64,000 bases of DNA from Ustilaginoidea virens (GCF_000687475.1 NC_057318.1:5828001-5892000), one strand, 5' to 3'; shown: positions 32,639-44,508, numbered from the stretch's first letter. A program made the numbers and translations. Notes: generated by a model not told the origin, from the letters alone.

Positions 32639-34309
32639 ATGGCTCCTCCGTCGTCCTCTCCGTCTTCGCTCGAGAGACTCAACACCATTGCAAACCACCT
32701 CTCGCCCACCATGGCTTCCACCAACTTCCCTGCCGCCACCGTGCCTCAAGCCCCGGAGGACCCTCTCTTTGGACTTGCACGGGCTTACAAGGCTGACAAC
32801 AGCCCAACCAAGGTCGATTTGGTATGGTTTGATTAGCTGCAAGAGCCTCAATTACCCGAGGCGGCATGCCTGCCTTTGCGACCCGGCGCTGACACTGCGC
32901 GACTCAGGGAATTGGCGCTTATCGTGATGATGATGCAAAGCCCTGGGTTCTCCCCGTCGTCAAAAAGGTAAGCTGGACTAGTTTTTCTCCTTGTACTTTG
33001 AGGAAGAAATCGTTACGCAAAACAAAACGAGTCATGCGCCTCATATTTCTACCTCGCCTGTTTGGCTTAGCCGGCTGCGGTGTCATGTTGAATATTGTTA
33101 CACCGCGAAAACGAGTGCGACAAGAGTACGGCATAGCCGCTTTTACGACATCTATCCATGTTACGCCATCTCTGATCTGCCGCAAGCTTCTGCTTTTGAT
33201 TGACAAGTCGTAGCTAACACAAACCTTTCCATCTGCAGGCCGACGACATTCTTCGAAACAACCCCGAACTGAATCACGAATATGCCCCGATTGCCGGTGT
33301 TCCGGACTTCACTTCCAAGGCCGCTGAACTGATTCTTGGAGCCGACTCCCCAGCACTCAAGGAGAAGCGCACTGCCTCCTTGCAGACCATCTCTGGCACT
33401 GGAGCAGTCCATCTGGGTGCCCTCTTCCTCGCCAAGTTCTACACGGGAAACCGAACCGTCTATCTGTCTAACCCGACTTGGGCCAACCACAAGCAAATCT
33501 TTGGAAACGTTGGTCTAAAGGTTGCTGACTATCCCTACTTCTCCAAGAAAACCAATGGCCTGGATTTCGAGGGCATGAAGGCTGCCATTCAGGCTGCCCC
33601 AGATCGGTCCATCATCCTGCTGCACGCTTGTGCCCACAACCCTACAGGCGTCGACCCAAGCCTGGATCAATGGAAGGAGCTTGCCGTCATTATTGCCCAA
33701 AAGAAGCACTTCCCCTTCTTTGATTGCGCCTACCAGGGCTTCGCTTCGGGTAACCTTGCCCAGGATGCCTCCGCTATCCGCTACTTCATCGAGCAAGGAT
33801 TCGAGACGGTTGTTTGCCAGAGCTTCGCCAAGAACTTTGGCCTGTATGGTGAGCGCGCTGGATGCTTCCACGCCGTGACGAGCCCAGGTCCCGATGCAAC
33901 CAGCACAATCTCAAGAATTGGTTCTCAACTAGCGATTCTTCAACGATCCGAAATCTCCAACCCTCCTCTGTATGGCGCCCGCATTGTTGCCACCGTTCTG
34001 GGAGACGCTGCGCTATTTGCGGAGTGGGAGGAAAACCTACGTACCATGTCGGGTCGTATTCTCAGCATGAGAGATGAGCTGCGCTCACGCCTCGAGAGTC
34101 TTGGCACGCCCGGAACATGGAATCACATAACTGATCAGATTGGCATGTTTAGCTTCACGGGTCTGTCAGAATCCCAAGTCGAGAGAATGCGCAATGAATA
34201 CCACATTTATATGACCAAGAATGGAAGAGTTTCCATGGCGGGTCTAAATACCAAAAATATACACCACGTGGCGGACGCAATCGACAAGGTGGTGAGAGAA
34301 GCTTCATAG
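32639..34309 (+). CDS. aat: aspartate aminotransferase (PLP, class I)
   Basis: Transfers the amino group between aspartate and 2-oxoglutarate. Exons 32639-32821, 32908-32967 and 33239-34309 give 437 residues. Class I aminotransferase features are clear: DNSPTKVDLGIGAYRDD at the N-terminal arm, SGTGAVHLGA, NPTWANHKQIF, LLHACAHNPTGVDP, FDCAYQGFASG, and the PLP lysine in CQSFAKNFGLYGERAG, with GRVSMAGL near the end carrying the substrate-binding region. A second ATG at codon 25 (MASTNFPAATVP) lies right before the mature start of the fold. The 24-residue extension has few basic residues and is not a clear mitochondrial presequence, so a cytosolic form is more likely. Dual use of the two starts is possible but untested. 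Confidence 0.92.
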
Positions 34310-35136
34310 CGGGCTTGCCACCCAGCGGCATGTCGGATTGTTGGAGTGGATGGGAGTGACAATGAAGTTTGAGCCTTTTATTTATTTTTTTGCAAACACG
34401 CTTTTCTGTTTTCCCCAACTGTCTTGCTCGCTTCGCTTTTAGAAAAATACATAAAGGGGCCAAGCGCTGGATACCCGCTCTATTGTGTACTAGATCTGTT
34501 GTGAACACGATGCGACGCGAACGGTCTCCTCATTTTATGGCAAGGACCAGTACTCTGTACTCGGTACTGGTTGCGTGGACTCTCAATGGTAAGGTCTGAG
34601 GCAGATCAAGGGAATTGACGACGACCGCAGCAACCATGTACTACTACTACGTGCCTTGATTTTGGTCTCACCAACTGGTTCGGTCTCTGGATTTTTGAAT
34701 TCCTACTGTGTATGATGTTTCCTCAGGTAAACGCACCAGTTGGCCCTTTGGATGGCAGCCCGCCATGTTATTTTTATTTTCTTTCATCATTTTATTTTTA
34801 TTACTTTTTGGGACGGGTGAAGCGTTGTTTTCATGTTTCCTTCCGGTTCTCGGGGAAGGTGCAAAGGTGGGTCCATCAGACGGTCTACAAATGAACGGGC
34901 GAACCGGTGATTGCTTTCACTCAACATCATTCCTTCATGAATCACGGAAATAAACCAAGGTGTAAGAGTGAACCACCAAAGTTGACTTGAAATGCCAGAA
35001 CAAAAAAAAAATTCACATCCAGGCTCAGCTCATCCCTCCTCAGGTGCACCATTGACTCTGTTTGTACAAGCCACGGCCTCTGCCTACCCAGCTGAGCAGG
35101 CTCACTAGACGGACACCAAAAGATATCCTCAGCAAC
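34310..35136. other. intergenic, no gene seen
   Basis: The 827 bases between the aminotransferase and the next gene hold T-rich stretches (34376-34392, 34767-34811) and CTGTACTCGGTACT-like motifs near 34551-34570. No coding signal. Confidence 0.45.
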
Positions 35137-36444
35137 ATGGCCCGCAAGCTCCCATGGAAAAAGTCGCCGGAAAATTCGGGCACTCTTGCAAAGCAAGCTC
35201 CCAAGTCGGAGACCATCTCGAAACCCTCGACACCAGTGACTCCTGTCTTTACCCCTTCTCTCGGTCATGAACGCGGCGCCCGCTCCCATCAACCCGGTGG
35301 TACGTCACTTATGAACATCCAATGTAGTTGCACGACATGGCTTCGGAAAAGACAATGCGGTCAGAAAAATGCTCTAACCATCCGTCTTTCGAAATAAGCG
35401 GGTTCAGGCGGGCTACGTAGTCCATCTACATCGCCTCCTCCGGAGCCCCCTCCCCAGCAGTACGTTCATCCTCATTGTCCCTCTCTTCCCTCCCCTGCTT
35501 CTACTATAGTCTCACTTACAACTGTCTACATGGCAAGATTCATGATTCCTGGCCCGCAAAACGACGACAAGTATCGCATGGTGGAGGATGAACTGCTGCG
35601 CATCGCGAGACGCTTCACAACCCATCTACACCGCGCAGAGTACAACCGGCTCAGAATGTTGACCAAGGCTCATAACGCCGACACGATCCGTGAGATTGCG
35701 CGTCCTGTGGTTCCCGGTCCGCCTACTTTGACGGCCAGGCGGCGAAAACAAGCCGTCGATAGAGATTCCAAGCAGCGGCGAGTTGCGAAGAGTTTGGGGA
35801 ATGGCGAGGATGCTGGAGCTGGTGCCAGATCCCTCTGGGTTGGCACAAGTTTGCAGGGCCTCATGGAAGCGCCGAGGACGGAGAATCGAAGGATTCTGTC
35901 GTCTGTGGCGGCTGCGCGTGCGGTGGGAACGCGCGTCCCCGCGGATCGTGCATCACGTATTTTGACGGAGGAGCAGGGCATACAAGCCCCCGTTCCGGCG
36001 GGTGGCGTTTTTGATTCATTGCCCAGGCGAACCGCGAGCCTTGGAGGCTCACGAAAGAGCGGAAACCTATCCACGGAAATTATTAGCTCGTCGCGAGGCC
36101 AGTCGTCCCGATTGCCGGCCACCCCACCACGAAGACAATCTTTCCACAGCGACCCTCCCCCGGAACCTGCGTCCTCTTCGTCGCTCGTAACGTCTCGGTT
36201 TGGCAGTGTCGGATCCGCGAGACATGGCACCACCTCGCATACCCTGAAGAATCATTTGCCACAGGGTTCGGAGATTGACGATTTCCATGAAGACGATGAT
36301 GACGACGACGACGACGACGACGATCCATTCGGCGTGAATAAACGGAGAGTACAGCGAAAACAATCCAGGGAGCAGATGCGAAAACATGCCAACAAGAATG
36401 CAGTCACCAAGCCGCCTCCGGATACGATACCCTCATTCATTTAG
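35137..36444 (+). CDS. uncharacterised conserved-looking protein with acidic C-terminal run
   Basis: Three exons (35137-35299, 35408-35459, 35538-36444) give 373 residues; all junctions keep phase (GTACGT...TTCAG and GTACGT...GCAAG). The N-terminus is basic (MARKLPWKKS) and Pro/Ser rich. A helical block follows from about residue 75: KYRMVEDELLRIARRFTTHL then HRAEYNRLRMLTKAHNADTI, which looks like the conserved part. The rest is disordered: Arg/Lys-rich stretches, many Ser/Pro sites, a run of 12 Asp within HEDDDD...DPFGV, and a basic KRRVQRKQSREQMRKHANK stretch. Nuclear location is a reasonable guess. I do not recognise the family, and no function is assigned. The gene is convergent with NMD3, 156 bases apart. 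Confidence 0.7.
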
Positions 36445-36600
36445 CGGAAAATCTCACAGCCAGCCATGTCATCATCACGTTGGCGCACGCATGCTCATGA
36501 ACGAAACGACATTCATAGGGATTATGTGGAACAAAATATCGCAGAAACGCCAACCCATATTTTTTTTATTATCCCTTGTCATCTTGGGACGACCCTCCCA

Positions 36601-38304
36601 TCAAGTCTCCTGCATCGTGAGCTCGTCAAAGTCGTCCAGCAACTCGTCCATATTTACTTGCGGTGCGCCATCATCCTCCTCCGTCTCGGCCATGCTCATC
36701 TCTTCCTCATCATGCTTTTTCTCGTTCTTGTAGAGGGCCAGAGCAGCACGAAGCTCGTCATCCTCCTCGACGTCTCGCAGAAACATTTCATACTCGCGAT
36801 CCATGCGGTCTTGATCAGCCTTTTTGGGCAAGAGTTCTCCCTCGTCCTTATCCATGCGCTTGAGTTTCCAGTTGCGGCCGCGGTTCTTTCGGCGGCGGGG
36901 ATAGTGTTTCTTGACCAAAACGACGTCGGGTATTGTGGAAGAGTACACGTTTGACTCTTCAATAGCTTCAAACTCGGGATTGTTGAACATGGTGCCTGTC
37001 AGCAGGTAACCCATGGCAGCGTCACCAGGTTGCAGGTAGTGGCCGAGATGTGTTCTGGTAAAGTAGGTCTTGTCGTTGACGCCGAGGTCCGAGGCTCGAG
37101 CAACCGTGGCTTCGGAGAGGACCCATTTTCCCTTGCGCATATTGGCAGGCTCGATGTCCATGATGATGAACTCGACCAGCTCGTGCGCATCAGCGAGCGA
37201 CCTGAAGGGATCTCGCCAGTATATCGGGGAGCTGATGTCGGCCGTCTGAAGAGTTTGGGGGTCCATGAGATACACGGCGGTCCCAATCTTGTGGCACAAG
37301 ACCAGGGGAGAAATGTTGCCCATGTGCTTGGCCAGCTTTATGGGCATGGCCACCAGGTCATCCCTGCAGATGGGTACAATCTCGGCCGAGTAGGTGAACT
37401 TGTACGACCGCTTGGACGTATGCGTGTCCAGCGAAATGAGCTCCTGGGACGCCTTGAGCTTGACGGGCACGACCGAGTTGAGGAAGTCGATGAACTTTTC
37501 GGCCTGGTTTTTTTGCGAGAAGAAGAAGTCGACGCCGTCCTTGGCTTCCTTGATGTTGAGGGTATCCTTGTGAGCGCCATGCTTCATGATGAGCTGCTCG
37601 AGGAAGAAAAAGGTCCGCTTGTGCAGAACCTTTTGCCGGACCTGGACACAGGCGCGCCACACATTGGCCGTGTAGGACTTTGCGCATTCCGGGCACTGCT
37701 GGGTGGCTACCAGGTAGACGACCTCGAAGCTCTGCTGCAGCAGGATGCCGTCCTGGACGGCGTCCTGGATGGTCAGCTTGACCTTGATCCTCCGCGAATG
37801 GGGCTCTGTCCAGACGAAACTGGCGTCGACGATGCGGACTTTGTGGAGGCCGCGCAGCTTCTTGAGACAGAGGGCGAGGAGTTCGCGGGATTCGGGCATG
37901 GCCACGACCCAGCTGGTGGGTGGGAGGAGCCATCGGTCGCAGTCTCGACAGAAGTTGAGCGTGGCCTCGCGCTGGATGCCTTGCGAGATGTCGACGGTGA
38001 GCTTGACGCAGTTGAAGCAGAGCGCGCCGGTGGCGGTTGTGCCGTCGATGGGAGCGCCGCAGTTGCAGCACAGAATTCTGCACAAGTCAAGGATGAAGGA
38101 GTCAGCTACGTTGGGCTTTGTTCCTTTCCTTTCCTTGTCCTTTTTCTTTTCTTTTCTTTTTCTGGTTGGATCCCAAGACCCTCGGTTTCCGTGCCGTGGG
38201 GTCAACCGTGCCGTGATGGGGTGACTGATTGATACTTACGTCGCGGCAGTCTGGTGGGCAACCGCACCGATGGGGACGGGGGCATCGTCAAGATCCATGG
38301 ACAT
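36601..38304 (-). CDS. nmd3: 60S ribosomal export adaptor NMD3
   Basis: Binds the late pre-60S subunit in the nucleus, recruits the exportin CRM1 and is released in the cytoplasm. Two exons (38304-38240 and 38077-36601; intron GTAAGT...GTGCAG) give 513 residues. The N-terminus MSMDLDDAPVPIGAVA leads into the zinc-binding region with paired cysteines: ILCCNCGAPIDG, ALCFNCVKL, FCRDCDRWLLPP and QQCPECAKSY. The eIF5A-like and SH3-like parts follow, then HYPRRRKNRGRNWKLKRMD (basic, nuclear import) and an acidic C-terminal tail with DELLDDFDELTM, which has the hydrophobic spacing of an export signal. The length is close to that of the yeast protein. Confidence 0.95.
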
Positions 38305-38892
38305 CTTGGGCTTGTCGCAGCGTCTGACGATGACTTTGTGGTCGGGAGGAGGGGGAAATTGGAGGGGTCTGGTACGGTGGTGTCTGCATGTGGTCCAAAG
38401 GGAAAGAGGGAAAAAAAAAAGCCTGCCCCGCTGCTCGATAAGCGGTGGCGAGGGCTTATCGCGTCAGGGAACAAACAAAGCAAGTTTCAATCACTTCAAT
38501 CGCCGTGGCGGCCCCGCAGCGGAGAAAGCAGCGACGGACAGTGTGGCTGAAATTCCGCACGGAGTCCGGGGGGTAGGCTGGCTGTCAAGTAAGTTAGATA
38601 CCACGTAGGGTCAACTATTTGCCAGCCATCAACATGAACAGCAGCAAACCGAACCAGACAGCTCCTCGGGTACGTGAGAACTCGGAGAGTCCCTACTGTG
38701 GGGTAGATTGTAGATTGTAGATTGTATTTTGCATGCCACTAGGACGGGGAATACCAGGCCAGCGTCTGCTTCGAACGCGCGCAAACGCCCACGCAAAGTG
38801 AAGAGTAGGAAACTTCAGGTCCCAACCAGCAAAAAACGACGGTAGCTCAAACACGCCTGCTGCGTTGCAATGCCTCCCCCCTCTCGTCTCGC
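38305..38892. other. intergenic, NMD3 upstream region
   Basis: The 588 bases hold the NMD3 promoter and the 3' side of ESF2. A short tandem GTAGATT repeat lies at about 38703-38726. No gene seen. Confidence 0.45.
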
Positions 38893-39032
38893 CTAGAAAA
38901 TCTTGCTCAGCACTCGCGCCACATCAGCCGGCTGCTCCTCCGTGCCCACGTCCTTCTTCACCCCGCGCACCTGCCTGAACGACCGCGCCCGACGCTCCTC
39001 CTCAACCGTCGTCCCCGGCCCCGGCCCCGGCT

Positions 39033-39063
<31 letters not shown>

Positions 39064-39933
39064 ACCCGCCGCCTTGCGCTTGCTCGCCCTCTTGGCCGCC
39101 ATCCCGCCCAGCGCCTTGGCCCGCTCCACGTTGCGCACAAACTCCCCGTTCTCCCGCGCGGCCTTGCCGATCTCGGCCCGCATGCGGCTCGTCCGCTCCG
39201 CGTTCTCCGCGGCAATCTGCTCCGTCAGGTTGTGCCACTTGAAGCCCCGCAGGTAGACCAGGTTCCACAGGTCGTCGCGGAAGAAGGAGCCCTTCTTGCC
39301 GCCCATGCCGCGCCCGTTGAGCAGCTCGCACGCCGCCTTGGCCTCGCGCTTGCGGGCGAACTCGACCCAGCCCTCGGTGAAGAGGAGGCGCTTGTTGCCG
39401 CCGGCGCGGCGGCGGCGCGCGCGCGCGGCGGCGTCCTCGGGCGCCAGGAAGACGCGGCCGAGCGAGCCGTAGGGCGAGAGGAGCGAGCGCAGGGCGGACG
39501 GCTTCATGCCGGGCGGGATGCGGGACATGTAGACGACGCCGGATTTCCTGACGGCGGCTTCGGAGGCGGCGAGGGCTTTCTCGGCGAGGGGGGGTTTGCG
39601 GGCGCGGGGGGTGGGTGCGGCTGGTTGCCCGGCGGCGGCGGCCTCTTTGCCGATGCTGATGCTGTTGCCGATGCTGTTGCTGATGCTGTTGCTGATGCTG
39701 TTGCTGTTGCTGTTGCTGATGCTGTTGCTGATGCTGTTGCTGATGTTGTTGCCGTCGTTGTCGCCGTCGTTGTCGCCGTCGCTGTCGCCGTCGTTTTCGC
39801 TGCCGCTGTCGACCCGGCGTCGCTTGGCGTGGCGTCCGCCCTTTGTCAACTCGGCGTCGGAGTCGTGCGCGTCGCCATGGTCATCTTCGCTGTCGGAAGC
39901 ATCCAGAAACTGGTCCTTGCCCCCTGGAGCCAT
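38893..39933 (-). CDS. esf2: pre-rRNA processing protein ESF2 (ABT1 family)
   Basis: Nucleolar RNA-binding protein of the small-subunit processome that helps the helicase Dbp8 in 18S pre-rRNA processing. Single exon, 346 residues from MAPGGKDQFL. The N-terminus is acidic and disordered and includes an Asn/Ser/Ile repeat (NSIS units). The RRM-like domain follows: GVVYMSRIPPGMKPSALRSL, LSPYGSLGRVFLAPED, TEGWVEFARKREAKAACELL, and NGRGMGGKKGSFFRDDLWNL with YLRGFKWHNLTEQIAAENA. A helical, basic tail (SRMRAEIGKAARENGEFVRN and KRASKRK) and an Asp run come after it. The repeats arise from GC- and CAG-type expansions and are absent from the conserved part. Confidence 0.9.
39655..39765. repeat. 12-bp coding repeat within ESF2
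   Basis: Imperfect tandem GCTGTTGCTGAT units and GCTGTT half-units encode alternating Asn-Ser-Ile-Ser on the minus strand in the disordered N-terminal part of ESF2. (GTCGCC)-type units encoding Gly-Asp/Asn follow at 39750-39800. Confidence 0.85.
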
Positions 39934-40789
39934 TGCGAAAAGCCAGGGCCTCGAGTCTTGCCCGCCCAGACAAAGATTGTGCGCAGATTTCGGCGGCTTC
40001 CCGGCGTCGTCGGGCGCACTTCTCAAGCAAGTCCAAAAAGGTGGTTTTTTCTCGACGGGCTTTGAGGAGGTTTATTATGAGGAGGGGAAAATAAAAAAAA
40101 AAAAAAAAAGAAAAAAGAAGAAGAAAAAAAAAGGCGTCCGTTAAAGTGGGGCCAGCCTCAAAAGCCCCTGCCGGAAAATCGTCTGCATACCTACCTAGGT
40201 ACCTAGGAGGCACCTAGAGAGGTAGGTACATGTAGGTACCTCTCAACGGCACCAGGTTGGCCCTGGCAAGATTCGCCGCCTGCGAGATCCAACACCATGC
40301 CCTCGGCCGGCGCCAAGTCGGGACGCCCCCATGAGTCTATGACGGTGCAGTTGCCTGTCCCTCGGTTTTTTTTTTTGTTCTCGATTTCTTTTTTTTCGAT
40401 TGTTTCTTTAGGGGGGGTGGAGGGTGGGGGAAGGGGACCCGAAGCTCGGTGCGCCGAGGTCCACACGGTGCATTCTGGCCGCGGTATGCACTGTATGCAC
40501 TGTACGGTACGCGCGGCTACCGAGTCGCCGCTTGGCGGCCGAGTGAGCAGCTCACCTCAGTTCGAGCCCGTACATGCATGCGAAGCGGGGAGCTGTCAAC
40601 TACCTATGTACATACCTCCTACGAGCCACATGCATGTCGCATGACGACGTGGGGCCGTCGTTTCGTTTCCCTTTCGTCTGCAACACAACCGCCATGATAA
40701 AAGTCGAACGGTCCGCAAACTCTTCGCCCCGTTCGCATCATCAGATCCCCCCCGCAAAAGCAAAAAAAAAAGACATCCCGCTGCCCTCC
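39934..40789. other. shared upstream region of ESF2 and the aldehyde dehydrogenase
   Basis: Divergent promoter of 856 bases. It holds an A-rich run at 40091-40131, a cluster of CTACCTAGGTACCTAGGAGG-type palindromes at about 40190-40240 and a T-rich run at 40367-40410. An in-frame upstream ATG at 40694 could extend the aldehyde dehydrogenase by 32 residues. No separate gene seen. Confidence 0.5.
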
Positions 40790-42534
40790 ATGTCTGTCGA
40801 GACCATCACCACCGTCTCCCCCACCACCAACGAGCCCATCCTGACTCGCCAGGGGGCCTCCGCCGTCGACCTCGACCTGATGCCCAAGGTCGCCACCGAG
40901 GCGTTTCGGCAGTTTCGCAAAACGACCCTCAAGGCCCGGCAAGACCTTGTCCGCAAGTTCCTCAAGGAGCTTGCCGCCCACGAGGCCGAGCTCGCGCACG
41001 AACTGACGGCTCAGATGGGCCGTCCCATTGCTTTCGCGGGCAAGGAAATCGCCACGGCCATCAAGCGGGCCGAGTACCTGCTCAGGATCAGCGACCAGGC
41101 TCTGCAGGACACGGACGGGGATGAGGAAAAGGGATTCAAGCGCTTTATTCGCAAAGTGCCCTTCGGGCCAGTCTTGGTCATCTTTGCTTGGAACGCAAGT
41201 TTTTTTTTCTTTATTTTTTTTTTTTTTTGTTTTGGAAAACCTCCTCCTTCACCATCAACCGTTTCCAACGAGAAGCTCTGCTGACTTGTGTGTGTGTGTG
41301 TGTCTGTGTGCTCCAGTATCCCTACCTTATTCTCGTCAACTCCCTCATCCCGGCAATCCTGGCCGGGAATACTGTCATCCTCAAGCCGTCGCCTCAGACG
41401 CCCACCATCGTGGAGCACGTGGCCGAGTACTTTGCCAGAGCCGGCCTTCCGGAAGGCGTGCTCCAGTACTTTCACTGCGGCTCGCCGACCATGATGGAAT
41501 CGCTGGTGCGGGACCCCCGCATCGCCCACGTCTGCTTCACCGGATCCGTGGCGGGCGGTCTTGCCGTGCAAAAGGCTGCCTCGGATCGCGTCGTCAACGT
41601 CGGCCTGGAGCTCGGCGGCAAGGACCCCGCCTACGTCCGGGCCGATGTCGACATTGCCTGGGCCGCGGAGGAGATTGTCGACGGGGCCATTTTCAACTCT
41701 GGCCAGAGCTGCTGCTCGCTCGAGAGGGTGTATGTGGACCAGAGCATCCACGATGCCTTTGTCGAGGCCGTGCAGGACGTGCTCAAGGGCTACAGGCTGG
41801 GAGATCCGTTCGACGAGGCCACGCACGTCGGCCCCGTCGTCTCCAAGCGCTCCAAGCAGACCATCGAGTCGCACGTCCGGGATGCCTTGGACAAGGGGGC
41901 CAAGGATGCCACGCCGGCAAACGAGAGCTTCAGCAACCCGCCAGCCAGGGGCAACTTTGTGAAGCCGACCTTGCTGACCGGCGTGGACCACTCCATGACG
42001 GTCATGAGGGAAGAAACGTTCGGACCCGTCATCCCGGTGATGAAGGTCAAGGGCGACAGCGAAGCCGTCGAGCTCATGAACGACGGCGAATTCGGCCTCA
42101 CGGCCAGCATTTGGACCAAAGACACGGCCAGGGGTTATGAGCTGGCGGAGGAGGTCGAGGCTGGGACTGTCTTTGTCAACCGCTGCGATTACCCTAGCCC
42201 TGTAAGTCTCGTCCCTCCCTGACAGCAAAGCTGTGCTGTATCTCATCCAGCACGTCTCTGTCTCCCGTCATGTTGCATGTTGTGCCGCCGGTTGTCGTCA
42301 GCCTCGGCAGCACCTCTGCGGCCGCTTCGTCATCTTTGCGTGTTTTTTTTTTTTTTTTTTTTTGTTCATCTGTACCAAATCATTGGGGCTCTGCTAAACT
42401 TCTGCGTCGCCCATTTCTAGGATCTCGCCTGGACAGGGTTCAAAAACTCAGGCAAGGGTCAGACCCTGGGACGGTTCGGCTTTGAGCAATTCGTCAAGTC
42501 CAAGAGCTTCCACATCAAGGACTATCCGAAATAA
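40790..42534 (+). CDS. NAD(P)-dependent aldehyde dehydrogenase, class undetermined
   Basis: Oxidises an aldehyde to its acid; the substrate cannot be read from sequence. Exons 40790-41194, 41317-42201 and 42421-42534 give 467 residues. Family marks are present: FGPVLVIFAWNYPYLILVNS, NTVILKPSPQTP, CFTGSVAGGL, the general-base Glu in GLELGGKDPAYV, the catalytic Cys in FNSGQSCCSLERVYVD, and REETFGPVIPVMKV, with GFKNSGKGQTLGRFGFEQF near the end. The first intron starts with GCAAGT rather than GT: only a GC donor after the codons for ...FAWN keeps the WNYPY motif in frame. The start at MSVETITT was chosen because the upstream in-frame residues (from 40694) are low-complexity. Confidence 0.88.
41195..41316 (+). 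other. GC-AG intron in the aldehyde dehydrogenase gene
   Basis: The donor is AAC|GCAAGT at 41195 and the acceptor CTCCAG ends at 41316. No GT donor nearby restores the FAWN|YPYLIL reading, while the GC donor does so exactly and otherwise matches the donor consensus GYAAGT. The intron contains a long poly-T and a (GT)n run at about 41287-41304. Confidence 0.8.
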
Positions 42535-42895
42535 AGCCTTTTTTTTTTTCCGCGCCGGTTGAAGCAGCGCTAATTCCTGTACGGGGAATGCCTTTTTTTT
42601 TTTGATCATTTTTTCTTCCCCCCATCAGAGACGGTGTCGACATTGGGGGGGGCCAAAGCATGTCACAAGATGTCGTCGACCTGGCAAGACTTTTTCGCGA
42701 CACCCTGGCGCCTAGCACCCCACCGTCTACTTCCGTGCACAAAGGAAGAACGGCGTCTGAGACACATGGAAAACAATCTCGTAAAAGCGCATCAACTCAT
42801 CCAACCGAGCAGAATTCCACCCTTGGCATGCTGAGCAACGAACGGTTCCCGTGTTGATGTGGATGAAACGGATGAAGTTTGATGAATCCCATGGT

Positions 42896-42926
<31 letters not shown>

Positions 42927-43926
42927 GTGGAAGGGGGACCGTAGTCTCGGCAGTTTTGTCACCAATTTTGTCGCCAGAAGAAAAAAAAGAAAAAAGAAAC
43001 TTGTTTGCTTTCCCCGGCTCCTCTTTCCAGGCCGGCATGGCAAATGCTGCATTTTCACCAGACAAACACTCCCTGTGGCACAGATCAATCTTGTACAAAG
43101 TAATAAAGGCAAGTATTACAGATAACTACTTCGGTGCAGTAACTAGGGGAAACGAGATTATCAAGGGACGCGTGGGCTTGCGTGATTCCGCCTGACAAAT
43201 TCACGCAGATTGCCATGCCGTGCCGTGCCCGTGCCCGAGCGAGAAGTAGTATGTAAATATGTAAGTACACATGTGATTTGCTGTGTCGACGGCAGGAGAG
43301 GCGAGAGACTACGGATTGTCTGGTGTGCCAGATGATTGATGATCCGGCTGCAAAGACGAGCGCGGAGCAAAAGACTCGGGTAACTAACCAGGGGCATGAT
43401 GGTGAAACGACGACCTTGGCGATGGATGCGTTGTCCAGCAGCACTACCAAAAAAGCGTGTCGAAGCAGCTTTCACGCACACGGCATCAGCATCATCATCA
43501 AAGTGGAGCCGTGAGAGGACGGCATCTGTTCTCCTGGGATCGCAGATCCCTTCCGGGTGGCGCCGTCATTGGTAGGAGTCAAAGTTCAAACAATGGGCAG
43601 GATGATGATGTTACTTGGATGTGCATGGCCCGGCCCAATGTGGCCGTGTCCAGGGCCCAAGGGCTTCTCTCCCTCTCCCTCCCTCTGTCTTCTTCTGGCC
43701 GGTCTTTATTGTCAGGGCGCCCCTAGTCGGATCTTGCATGGCACGGGTAAGAAAAGCCGCGGCCGCAACCGGGTGTTGGCCCGGTGGGTGCCACGCAAAG
43801 AAACATTGAAAGCAGCAAGCTCAGCGCAACTAGCCGAGTTGTTTAAATTGGGTTCAGGCTTGGGGGGCTGCTGGCTCATTTCAGCTGTGCCATGGCAGGC
43901 GCTCGGACTCGGTGCCGAATTCCAAC

Positions 43927-43948
43927 GGGGGGGGGGGGGGGGGGGGGG
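43927..43948. repeat. run of 22 G
   Basis: G22 homopolymer in the gene-poor interval 42535-46507; its length may be uncertain in the assembly. Confidence 0.9.
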
Positions 43949-44054
43949 CTGGCCAGGTGAAAAAGCTCGCACCGGGTAGGCGTTGGTTTCGCCTGGGTTT
44001 GGTGCAGATCGGGCCTGGGAAGAAGAAACGGTCGACGGGTCGGTCGCACAGCGC

Positions 44055-44092
44055 TGAGCAGACGAGCAGACGAGCAGACGAGCAGACGAGCA
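44055..44092. repeat. 8-bp tandem repeat (GAGCAGAC)
   Basis: Nearly five exact tandem copies of GAGCAGAC in non-coding DNA. Confidence 0.9.
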
Positions 44093-44467
44093 GGTTTGGG
44101 TGGCACGACAGCCACGACGGACCCGAGTGTCTGGCTCGAGTTCCCATTCATCTCGTTCTTGGACGACATGACGCAGCTGCAGGCAGGCAGGGAACGAGGC
44201 GATGATGCATGGCCATGGTGGGCCCGTTGAGCGCAAAAACAACCAGGGGTCTACCGTCTGACGAGGTCGCTACCATGGCATTGGGACCTGGGGTTGTTGT
44301 GTTGTCATGGTGGCACTGGGCACAAACGTCCCGGGGGGCACAGCCAGCCCTGCTGGCCAACTTGCAAGTTTGCGCATCAGGCCCTGGCCAAGACGTGGCG
44401 TGGCGTGGCGTGGCATTCATCTGATCTGGCTCCGGCTCTGATGCGTATTGTCGGCAGGGTCGCACAG

Positions 44468-44508
44468 GTTGCGTTGTGTTGCGTTGTGTTGCGTAGTGTT
44501 GCGTAGTG
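44468..44508. repeat. 10-bp tandem repeat (GCGTTGTGTT)
   Basis: About four tandem units of GCGTTGTGTT with T/A variants in non-coding DNA. Confidence 0.8.

Noticed and set aside
37030..38232. 400-codon plus-strand frame opposite NMD3
   Set aside because: Antisense shadow of NMD3 that runs across its intron without regard to it.
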